Of a DNA stretch of 5,160 nt, positions 1-4,998 are shown piece after piece. The notes under the pieces were generated by a model. The model worked only from the letters and a program-made list of their open reading frames with translations, was not told the DNA's origin and ran no database searches. The stretch's first letter is position 1, and each line of letters starts with the position of its first letter. The position numbers and the translations under genes were made by a program. Origin of the DNA: Deltaproteobacteria bacterium (GTDB taxonomy: Bacteria > Desulfobacterota > Desulfobacteria > Desulfobacterales > JAUVGT01); NCBI GenBank assembly GCA_030593645.1, contig JAUVGT010000357.1, positions 1 to 5,160 of the forward strand. The letters run 5' to 3'.

Positions 1-204
1 TGGGTACTGGCCGAAGTGGGCCGTCAGCCATGGATTGTATATGGCTTGCTGAAAACTTCCGATGCGGCCTCACCCATAGCCGGCTCGCAGGTTCTTGTTT
101 CTTTAATCGCGTTTATACTTATTTACGGACTTCTGGGCGCCGCTGGTTTTTATCTTATCATTAAAAACGCGGCGAAGGGCCCGGAACCAGACATGACCGG
201 TTAG
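1..204 (+). CDS. cydA: Cytochrome bd quinol oxidase subunit I, C-terminal fragment (5' end outside window)
   Basis: The frame is open from base 1 and ends at TAG 202-204, leaving the last 67 residues. The first 11 residues read WVLAEVGRQPW, the hallmark CydA motif (E. coli has a similar AEYGRQPW) that precedes the last transmembrane helix. After a short polar loop (about residues 12-28) one hydrophobic helix follows (about residues 29-51), then a short charged tail ending PEPDMTG. CydA carries the b558, b595 and d hemes and, with CydB, oxidises quinol and reduces O2 to water in the cytoplasmic membrane; the heme ligands lie upstream of this fragment. An ATG inside the frame at 16 is not the real start, because the conserved motif begins before it. 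The partner cydB follows after a 240-bp gap, much longer than the few bases usual in cydAB operons, because a repeat sits between them. Identification is firm. Confidence 0.95.
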   Translation, partial: WVLAEVGRQPWIVYGLLKTSDAASPIAGSQVLVSLIAFILIYGLLGAAGFYLIIKNAAKGPEPDMTG

Positions 205-243
205 CGGAAAGTTTACTGGACGTGGTTTCAAAATCTTCAAATT

Positions 244-407
244 GACGGTCTCGTAATCCGCCGTAGGCGGACCAACTTCTGCGTTGTGCTACATTTCGCA
301 ATCATTCAACGTACTATAAGTACGCTTCATGATTACGAAATTTGCACGCCTTGAATTTGAACTTTTTACGAAACCGTCTAATTCGGACTTTTTACGAGAT
401 CATCAAA
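244..407. repeat. Palindromic intergenic repeat, copy 1 (164 bp, with internal 15-bp hairpin insertion)
   Basis: This stretch is nearly identical to 1887-2040, in the same orientation. By eye there are about five substitutions plus one indel near the left end. Each copy is a long imperfect palindrome. The core arms are 286-314 and 320-347, around the 5-base loop TATAA. The outer arm GACGGTCTCGTAA at 244-256 matches ACTTTTTACGAAACCGTC at 361-378 in inverse orientation, and a second right-hand arm, GGACTTTTTACGAG, lies at 385-398. There is no coding potential. The size, symmetry and repetition in two intergenic spots fit a MITE-like or BIME-like element. I cannot name a family or a mobilising transposase. 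It fills most of the cydA-cydB gap. Confidence 0.85.
257..271. repeat. 15-bp perfect hairpin inside repeat copy 1
   Basis: TCCGCC-GTA-GGCGGA is a perfect 6-bp inverted repeat with a 3-base loop. In copy 2 the same place reads CTCGTAAAAAGTCCAACT, whereas copy 1 has CTCGTAA, then these 15 bases, then CCAACT. The hairpin therefore replaces the five bases AAAGT and destroys the left terminal arm of copy 1. Confidence 0.7.
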
Positions 408-434
408 ATTAAAAAGAGAATAAAAAAACGACTC

Positions 435-440
435 GGGGGT
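435..440 (+). promoter_or_regulatory. Weak ribosome binding site of cydB
   Basis: GGGGGT lies four bases before the ATG at 445. It is a poor match to AGGAGG compared with the site of the cytochrome gene (AAAGGAG, 1498-1504). It lies beyond the right end of repeat copy 1, so the repeat did not supply it. Confidence 0.45.
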
Positions 441-444
441 AGAA

Positions 445-1473
445 ATGGTTTTAGAATCAATCTGGTTTTTCCTGTGGGCTTTACTTTGGGCAATTTTTTT
501 CATGACAGACGGATTTGATTTCGGTATCGGAACCCTTTATCCGTTCCTGGGAAAAACAGATAAAGATAAAAATATGATGATACAATCCATTGGGCCGTTA
601 TGGGACGGTAATGAAGTATGGCTGATTACTGCCGGCGGCGTTACGTTCGCGGCATTTCCGATCGTCTATTCGGTGATGTTCTCTACACTTTATTCAGCAC
701 TCATGCTGATATTATTCGCCCTGATCCTCCGGGGTGTTTCATTTGAATTCAGAAACAAGGTGGATAACCCCCATTGGAAAAAAACCTGGGATACCTGCAT
801 CTTTATCGGAAGCGTTACACCCGCATTTCTTTTTGGCGTTACCTTTTCCAACATATTTAAAGGCATTCCGTTTAATGCTGATGGCGAATACCTCGGAACC
901 TTATTTACACTTTTTAATCCATACGGCCTTTTGGGCGGGCTCTTATTTCTTTTACTCTTTGTCATGCACGGTGCGTTATGGCTGGGTATCAGAACCAAAG
1001 GAGATATTTACAACAGGGCATTTTCCCTGGCAGGAAAATTATGGCCGATCTTAATCATTTGTGCGGTTGTATTTCTCATTGCTACGAAGTTCTATACGAA
1101 TCTGTATGATAATTACATCACCCATCCTGCTTTATTCCTGATATTACTGGCAACAGTCATCGGACTGTTTGGAATTAAATATTTCCTTGTTAAAAAATTC
1201 CTGTTTAAGGCCTGGTTTTCATCATCGCTCGGTATTGTGGGCACCACATTTTTCGGTGTTACAGGGCTTTATCCGAACATGTTCCCATCAAGCATTAATC
1301 CGGCGTACAATCTAACCGCTCATAATGCGTCATCCAGCCCGCTCACTTTAAAAATCATGCTCGTGGTAGTCATTCTGTTTATTCCTATTGTACTGGTTTA
1401 CCAGGTTTGGGTATACAAAATGTTTAGTGATAAAATTCCGGATCATCCTTCTGAATCGGACGAAGCGTATTGA
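445..1473 (+). CDS. cydB: Cytochrome bd quinol oxidase subunit II
   Basis: This 342-residue protein is of normal length for CydB and strongly hydrophobic, with about eight or nine membrane helices. Family landmarks are present in order: GFDFGIG (23-29) in the first helix, IGPLWDGNEVW (49-59), AFPIVY (70-75), RGVSFEFR (96-103) and a C-terminal periplasmic stretch GLYPNMFPSS (274-283) followed by NPAYNLT. CydB pairs with CydA to form the bd oxidase, which takes electrons from quinol and reduces O2 to water without pumping protons. In strict anaerobes this supports O2 scavenging at the membrane. The ATG at 445 is chosen because the protein begins straight into the first helix and a weak Shine-Dalgarno sequence precedes it. 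It ends in a polar acidic tail. The cytochrome c gene starts 38 bp downstream, suggesting cotranscription. No missing residues or frameshift are seen. Confidence 0.96.
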   Translation: MVLESIWFFLWALLWAIFFMTDGFDFGIGTLYPFLGKTDKDKNMMIQSIGPLWDGNEVWLITAGGVTFAAFPIVYSVMFSTLYSALMLILFALILRGVSFEFRNKVDNPHWKKTWDTCIFIGSVTPAFLFGVTFSNIFKGIPFNADGEYLGTLFTLFNPYGLLGGLLFLLLFVMHGALWLGIRTKGDIYNRAFSLAGKLWPILIICAVVFLIATKFYTNLYDNYITHPALFLILLATVIGLFGIKYFLVKKFLFKAWFSSSLGIVGTTFFGVTGLYPNMFPSSINPAYNLTAHNASSSPLTLKIMLVVVILFIPIVLVYQVWVYKMFSDKIPDHPSESDEAY

Positions 1474-1511
1474 AAAAAATAATCATAAGTGATTTTTAAA
1501 GGAGTGAACTC

Positions 1512-1886
1512 ATGCAATTGAAAAAAATAAGTATCTTATTTTTCGGGATCTTTATCTCATTGTCCATTGCAATGGTAATGGGTACAATGACAGTGGGTGC
1601 AGTGGCAGCGGGTGGTGAAAACGGTCCTGAAAAAATAAATATTCCTGGCGGATCAAGAGGAAAAGTGCCGTTTCCGCATCAGCAGCACCAGACCAGATTA
1701 GTAGACTGTAACACGTGCCATTCTCTTTTTCCAAAAACCAATAATGCCATCACTGAACTCAAAAAAAATGGTACCCTCAAAAATAAACAGGTCATGAACA
1801 CATTATGCATAAAATGCCATAAGACCGAAAAAAAAGCCGGTAACCCATCAGGTCCGACCACCTGTTCAAAGTGTCATGTCAAATAA
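1512..1886 (+). CDS. Periplasmic triheme cytochrome c, c7/cytochrome c3 family
   Basis: The 124-residue protein starts with MQLKK and a hydrophobic segment (about 6-32), with a likely signal peptidase site after AVA (30-32), so it should be exported to the periplasm; an uncleaved anchor is possible. Three heme-binding motifs follow: CNTCH (66-70), CIKCH (99-103) and CSKCH (118-122). FPHQQH (54-59) resembles the FPHxxH element of c7 cytochromes such as PpcA that supplies the distal histidines of two hemes. The protein has only five histidines, so the third heme cannot be bis-His; Met95, four residues before Cys99, sits where PpcA has its distal histidine. The mature part is lysine-rich, as in small tetraheme and triheme electron carriers. 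AAAGGAG at 1498-1504 gives a good ribosome site. Its place directly after cydB suggests electron exchange between periplasmic donors and the bd oxidase branch, but the partner is not shown by the sequence. Confidence 0.9.
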   Translation: MQLKKISILFFGIFISLSIAMVMGTMTVGAVAAGGENGPEKINIPGGSRGKVPFPHQQHQTRLVDCNTCHSLFPKTNNAITELKKNGTLKNKQVMNTLCIKCHKTEKKAGNPSGPTTCSKCHVK

Positions 1887-2040
1887 GACGGTCTCGTAAA
1901 AAGTCCAACTTCTGCGTTGTGCTGCATTTCGCAATCATTCAGCGTACGATAAGTACGCTTCATGATTACGAAATTTGCACGCCTTGAATTTGAACCTTTT
2001 ACGAAACCGTCTAATTCGGACTTTTTACGAGTTCATCAAA
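1887..2040. repeat. Palindromic intergenic repeat, copy 2 (154 bp, intact)
   Basis: Copy 2 begins on the base after the TAA of the cytochrome gene and ends 13 bases before the next ATG. Terminal inverted arms are perfect over 14 bp: CTCGTAAAAAGTCC (1893-1906) and GGACTTTTTACGAG (2018-2031). A second inner right arm, CCTTTTACGAAACCGTC at about 1995-2011, also pairs with GACGGTCTCGTAAAA at the left end. The core stem is 1919-1947 with 1953-1980 around the loop GATAA, and is better paired than in copy 1 (AGCGTAC/GTACGCT). As RNA it would form a long hairpin between the cytochrome and the flavodoxin-ArsC gene. It could therefore slow transcription or protect the upstream mRNA end, although no U-tract typical of an intrinsic terminator directly follows the core stem. 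Confidence 0.87.
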
Positions 2041-2053
2041 TAAGGCTTAAATT

Positions 2054-3070
2054 ATGTTTACACTCGGCCTGCAAGGCAGCCCGCGACTAAAGGGCAACAC
2101 ATCATTCCTGCTCAAAAGCTTCATGAATTCCGCTGAAAGAGCGAGTTCCAACATTCAGACGATTGATGTGACACAAAAAAACATCAAACCATGTAAAGGC
2201 TGCGGGTATTGTGAAAAAAAAGGGTATTGCATTATAAGCGATGATGATATGGCTGAAGAAATATATCCCCTGATCCGAAAAGCGGACGTCATTGTAGCGG
2301 CAAGCCCCGTTTTTTTCTATGGGATAACCGCACAGCTCAAAGCCCTGATTGACAGATGCCAGGCATTATGGTCCCGAAAATATTCTTTAAAATTAACAGA
2401 TCCGGGGAAAAATTATAAAAAGGGTGTGCTCCTTTCCCTTGGCGCTTCCAGGGGAAAACAGCTGTTTGACGGGTTGCACCTGGTATCAAAATATTTTTTT
2501 GACGCGTTGAGTGCGGATTATACGGATGCCCTGGCCTACAAAGGAATCGAGGCGGCCGGTGATATGAAAAAACATAAAACCGTTCGCGAAGATGTTGAAA
2601 AACTAGTGGAAAAAGTTACAGGCCCGCTGGTTAAAAGAAAAAAAATTCTCTTCGCTTGCAGAGAAAATACCTGCCGCAGTCAGATGGCCGCAGCTTTTGC
2701 GCAGTTTCATGCCGGTGATAAAATCGAAGCCGGATGTGCCGGAAGCACCCCCGTGTCTGATATCAATCCAATGATGATGGACGTCATGCAGGAAAAAGGG
2801 ATCGATATGGCATTTCGGAAACCAAAGTCGATCAATGAGGTGACCACCGAAAATACACCTGACATCATAGTTACCATGGGATGCGGAGAAGAGTGCCCGT
2901 TTATTCCCGGTGTACAAATGATCGACTGGGACCTGCCGGATCCGGCAGGCAAACCGATCGAATTTATGAGAGATATCAGAGATAAACTTGAAACCGATGT
3001 GTTGTCATTAATAAATAAAAAACAAGAACCGATCAAACGAAATGATTCAGACATGGAGGCACACGAATGA
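2054..3070 (+). CDS. Fusion protein: iron-sulfur-flavoprotein-like FMN reductase domain + arsenate reductase (LMW phosphatase) domain
   Basis: This 338-residue cytoplasmic protein has two domains. Residues 1-185 are a flavodoxin-fold NAD(P)H/FMN oxidoreductase: GSPRLKGNT (8-16) is the FMN phosphate loop, SPVFFYGITAQLKALIDR (84-101) is typical of the family, and the cluster C47-x2-C50-x2-C53-x5-C59 resembles the cysteine motif of iron-sulfur flavoproteins. Residues 197-320 are a thioredoxin-coupled arsenate reductase/low-molecular-weight phosphatase domain: CRENTCRS (202-209) is the C-x5-R anion loop with Cys202, Cys207 and Arg208, MGCGEECP (275-282) supplies the resolving cysteines, and DWDLPDPAG (291-299) holds the likely general acid Asp296. 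Arsenate reductases convert As(V) to As(III); a different phosphatase or redox role cannot be excluded. The gene has a weak AAGG site just beyond repeat copy 2 and overlaps the next rubredoxin gene by 4 bp. The reading frame is continuous, so it is a genuine fusion unless the sequence has an error. Domain calls are firm; the function of the combination is unknown to me. Confidence 0.88.
   Translation: MFTLGLQGSPRLKGNTSFLLKSFMNSAERASSNIQTIDVTQKNIKPCKGCGYCEKKGYCIISDDDMAEEIYPLIRKADVIVAASPVFFYGITAQLKALIDRCQALWSRKYSLKLTDPGKNYKKGVLLSLGASRGKQLFDGLHLVSKYFFDALSADYTDALAYKGIEAAGDMKKHKTVREDVEKLVEKVTGPLVKRKKILFACRENTCRSQMAAAFAQFHAGDKIEAGCAGSTPVSDINPMMMDVMQEKGIDMAFRKPKSINEVTTENTPDIIVTMGCGEECPFIPGVQMIDWDLPDPAGKPIEFMRDIRDKLETDVLSLINKKQEPIKRNDSDMEAHE
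3055..3059 (+). promoter_or_regulatory. Ribosome binding site of the Rd-2-like rubredoxin, inside the upstream gene
   Basis: GGAGG ends seven bases before the ATG at 3067 and lies in the last codons of the fusion gene. Together with the ATGA stop/start overlap this supports translational coupling and fixes the rubredoxin start. Confidence 0.7.
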
Positions 3071-3243
3071 AACCGGAAGAGATGTATCAATGTCAAACCT
3101 CAAACTGCGGCTATATTTATAACCCTGAAAAAGGAGATCGAAAAGGAAAAATATCAAAGGGAACACAATTTGAAGCTCTTCCTGATGACTGGAAATGTCC
3201 CATTTGCGGAGCGGGTAAAAAAGTGTTTAAATCACTTGGATAA
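3067..3243 (+). CDS. Rubredoxin, Rd-2-like with C-x4-C first iron loop
   Basis: This 58-residue protein is a rubredoxin, a small cytoplasmic one-electron carrier with one Fe bound by four cysteines. The second knuckle is standard: LPDDWKCPICGAGKKVF, with Cys44 and Cys47. The first is unusual: CQTSNCGY puts Cys9 and Cys14 four residues apart instead of two, the arrangement known from Desulfovibrio desulfuricans type 2 rubredoxin. The usual aromatic residues of the core (Tyr16, Tyr18, Phe35, Trp42) remain. The middle loop is more basic (GDRKGKISKG) than in the neighbouring classical rubredoxin. The ATG overlaps the stop of the flavodoxin-ArsC fusion as ATGA, so the two products are probably made together and may be redox partners. 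The longer loop is expected to shift the iron site's redox potential or partner choice, which is inference. Confidence 0.93.
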   Translation: MKPEEMYQCQTSNCGYIYNPEKGDRKGKISKGTQFEALPDDWKCPICGAGKKVFKSLG

Positions 3244-3294
3244 AATAAGAATATCGATTATGTTTCTTAACAATAACCATTGAAATAATTAACG

Positions 3295-3302
3295 AAGGAG
3301 GT
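3295..3302 (+). promoter_or_regulatory. Consensus ribosome binding site of the classical rubredoxin
   Basis: AAGGAGGT is a full match to the anti-Shine-Dalgarno sequence and ends five bases before the ATG at 3308. It is clearly the strongest site in the window, which fits a rubredoxin made in excess over its flavodiiron partner. Confidence 0.85.
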
Positions 3303-3307
3303 AACAA

Positions 3308-3469
3308 ATGGATAAGTATGTATGTACAGTTTGCGGATATGTTTATGACCCGGCTGAAGGCGATCCTGATAACGGTGTGAAAGCAGGGACTACGTTTGAA
3401 GACCTGCCGGATGATTGGGAATGCCCGGTCTGCGGCGCCGCCAAGGACGAATTTGAAAAAGAGGAGTAG
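3308..3469 (+). CDS. rub: Rubredoxin, classical type
   Basis: This 53-residue protein closely follows the classical clostridial/Desulfovibrio rubredoxin pattern: YVCTVCGYVYDP with Cys6 and Cys9, then the acidic loop EGDPDNGVKAGTTFEDLPDDW, then ECPVCGAAKDEFE with Cys39 and Cys42. It binds one Fe(Cys)4 site and carries single electrons in the cytoplasm. The flavodiiron oxygen reductase gene starts eight bases after its stop, the same rub-roo order known in Desulfovibrio gigas, so its main role is most likely to deliver electrons to that enzyme. A 64-bp gap separates it from the preceding rubredoxin gene, long enough to contain a promoter, but I see no convincing -35/-10 pair there. Confidence 0.97.
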   Translation: MDKYVCTVCGYVYDPAEGDPDNGVKAGTTFEDLPDDWECPVCGAAKDEFEKEE

Positions 3470-3477
3470 AAAATAAG

Positions 3478-4671
3478 ATGAAACCGGTTAAAATAACTGA
3501 AGGAATTTATAATGTGGGCATCGCAGACTGGAATATTCGCGATTTTCACGGATATTCCACGAGTAATGGTACCACCTATAATGCGTACCTGATTATTGCC
3601 GATAAAATTATTCTGATTGATACGGTAAAAAAAGAATTCTGTGATGAACTGCTGGATAACATTTCACAGGTCATCGATCCTGAGAAAATTGATATTGTCA
3701 TCAGTAATCACACGGAAATGGACCATTCCGGAGGATTGCCGCGAGTGATGCATCGAATCGGTGAAGACAAACCATTGTATTGCTCCAAAATGGGCGCAAA
3801 GAATCTTGCCCGGCATTTCCCGCAAAAATGGAATTACCACGCCGTGGAAAACGGAGAAGAATTGAATATCGGTAATAAGACACTGGCTTTCCTCGAAACT
3901 CGAATGCTTCATTGGCCTGACAGTATGTTCACCTATCTGAAGGAAGATAAAATCCTGTTTTCCAGTGATGGATTTGGACAGCATTTTGCCGGGCCTGAAA
4001 AATTTGATGATGAGGTGGGCGATGAAATCATGTATCAGGCCAAAAAGTACTTTGCCAATATACTTCTCCTCTATTCAAATAAGGTCTTAAAACTGCTGGA
4101 CACGGTCAGTGAAATGGGTCTTGAAATCGATACCATCTGCCCGGATCACGGCATTATCTGGCGCCAGGATCCGGTTAAAATTATTCAGGCCTACGCGAAA
4201 TGGAGCAAGCAGGAACCTGAAAAAAAGGCGGTTGTGATTTACGACACCATGTGGAAAAGTACACAGGCCATGGCTGAATCGATTGCTTCCGGTATTGCCG
4301 ATGAAGGTGTGACTGTTAAACCGATTCATATTCGGAATTCCCATCGAAGTGAAATCATGACAGAAATACTCGATTCAAGGGCCGTGATCATCGGTTCCCC
4401 GACCCTGAACAACCAGCTTTTCCCAACAGTGGCTGATTTACTCTGCTATATCAAGGGTTTAAAGCCGAAAAACAAGATCAGCGGCGCGTTTGGCTCTTAC
4501 GGCTGGAGCGGTGAATCGGTTAAATTGATCAAAAACGAGCTTGAAGCCATGAAGTTCGAAATCATCGATCCGGGTTTAAAAATACAATATGTGCCGGATA
4601 AAAACGGACTTTCCGAATGCTTTGAATACGGAAAGAAAATCGGTAAAGCCGTTAAGGAATATACTTCTTAA
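3478..4671 (+). CDS. roo: Rubredoxin:oxygen oxidoreductase, flavodiiron protein (FprA/ROO type)
   Basis: The 397-residue protein has the standard class A flavodiiron layout and length. The N-terminal metallo-beta-lactamase-like domain (about 1-245) keeps the diiron ligand set: H78-x-E80-x-D82-H83 in the motif HTEMDH, H145 in MLHWPD, D164 in SSDGFG and H224 in PDHGIIW. The C-terminal flavodoxin domain (about 250-395) has an FMN phosphate loop YDTMWKSTQ (255-263), then SPTLNN (307-312) and GSYGWSGE (339-346) for the isoalloxazine. The enzyme takes electrons from rubredoxin through FMN to the diiron site and reduces O2 to water, and some members reduce NO. There is no fused rubredoxin domain at the C-terminus, which fits the separate rub gene eight bases upstream. 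A GAGGAG ribosome site at 3461-3466 lies inside the end of rub. Transcription ends at the hairpin 57 bp downstream. Confidence 0.97.
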   Translation: MKPVKITEGIYNVGIADWNIRDFHGYSTSNGTTYNAYLIIADKIILIDTVKKEFCDELLDNISQVIDPEKIDIVISNHTEMDHSGGLPRVMHRIGEDKPLYCSKMGAKNLARHFPQKWNYHAVENGEELNIGNKTLAFLETRMLHWPDSMFTYLKEDKILFSSDGFGQHFAGPEKFDDEVGDEIMYQAKKYFANILLLYSNKVLKLLDTVSEMGLEIDTICPDHGIIWRQDPVKIIQAYAKWSKQEPEKKAVVIYDTMWKSTQAMAESIASGIADEGVTVKPIHIRNSHRSEIMTEILDSRAVIIGSPTLNNQLFPTVADLLCYIKGLKPKNKISGAFGSYGWSGESVKLIKNELEAMKFEIIDPGLKIQYVPDKNGLSECFEYGKKIGKAVKEYTS

Positions 4672-4727
4672 CAGATCTATTCACTGATTGTTTAAACGAT
4701 CGGGTTTCAAAACCTTAAAATGGATGC

Positions 4728-4756
4728 AGGGCAGCCACTGCGGCTGCCCTTTGTTT
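4728..4756 (+). terminator. Intrinsic terminator after roo
   Basis: AGGGCAGCC (4728-4736) pairs perfectly with GGCTGCCCT (4742-4750) around the loop ACTGC. It is followed by TTGTTTATTT. The stem is GC-rich and the T-run follows on the + strand, so it should end the rubredoxin-roo transcript. Confidence 0.88.
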
Positions 4757-4763
4757 ATTTCAT

Positions 4764-4792
4764 CAAATAAAACCTGGTCCTTTGGGCCAGGT
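4764..4792 (-). terminator. Probable intrinsic terminator for - strand transcription
   Basis: ACCTGGTCC (4772-4780) pairs with GGGCCAGGT (4784-4792) around the loop TTT, with one G-U wobble. On the + strand no T-run follows. On the - strand the hairpin is followed by TTTATTTG (4771-4764), so it points against roo and would stop a transcript arriving from the right. No - strand gene is visible in the rest of the window, so the gene it serves may lie beyond base 5160 or have been lost. Confidence 0.6.
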
Positions 4793-4826
4793 CAGAGATA
4801 AATGGCTCTGCCATAAGAAATAATAC

Positions 4827-4943
4827 AAAGTGACTAAAGTGCCTAAAGTTCTGGAGTCGCTATAAGCTCCATCTTTTAAATAAAAACAGACAGAATTCAT
4901 TAACTTTAGGCATTTTAGTCACTTTAGCGCACTTTAGGCACTT
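4827..4943. repeat. Inverted repeat built of 9-bp units, ACTTTAGGC type
   Basis: The arms 4827-4850 and 4902-4925 are inverted over 24 bp with one G-U-compatible mismatch (G4839/T4913), separated by 51 bp. The arms are themselves made of short units: the right side reads ACTTTAGGC, ATTTTAGTC, ACTTTAGCGC, ACTTTAGGC, ACTT in tandem (4903-4943), and the left arm has the reverse forms GACTAAAGT and GCCTAAAGT. A small inner hairpin, TGGAG (4852-4856) with CTCCA (4867-4871), lies in the loop. There is no coding content in the loop. It is a MITE-like or regulatory palindrome of unknown role. Confidence 0.8.
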
Positions 4944-4998
4944 GTTAAATCCCCTTATAGGGGTGATCCACCGCCGCTAAAGCTATGTCGGACAAGTC
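4944..4998. other. Noncoding spacer with a small CCCCT/AGGGG hairpin
   Basis: CCCCT (4951-4955) pairs with AGGGG (4959-4963) around TAT. Just after it comes CCACCGCCGCTAAAGCTATG (4968-4987), then TCGGAC, a weak partial palindrome (CCG...CGG). No open frame with a credible start is present. I assign no function. Confidence 0.4.

Noticed and set aside
357..384. TTGAAC with TAATTC 16 bp downstream inside both repeat copies, as an outward promoter for cydB and the fusion gene
   Set aside because: The -35 is fair, but the -10 matches TATAAT at only two of six positions, and conservation is explained by the repeat itself.
690..1054. Open frames on both strands inside cydB (690-998 on -, 734-1054 on +)
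   Set aside because: They lie wholly within a full-length, motif-complete cydB and have no recognisable domain or ribosome site.
1919..1980. Repeat copy 2 core stem as an intrinsic terminator for the cytochrome transcript
   Set aside because: The stem is long and imperfect and is followed by GCCTTGAATT, not a T-run; a weaker attenuating effect remains possible.
2603..3096. Two - strand frames across the ArsC domain (2603-2917, 2707-3096)
   Set aside because: They are antisense to a domain with intact catalytic motifs; their translations resemble no family I know.
3258..3276. Dyad TTATGTTTCTTAACAATAA upstream of rub as a PerR/Fur-like operator
   Set aside because: Only six of nine half-site pairs match and the region is A+T-rich, so chance is a sufficient explanation.
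4903..4943. Tandem ACTTTAG units as a CRISPR array
   Set aside because: Units are 9-10 bp without spacers of regular length; no cas gene is near.
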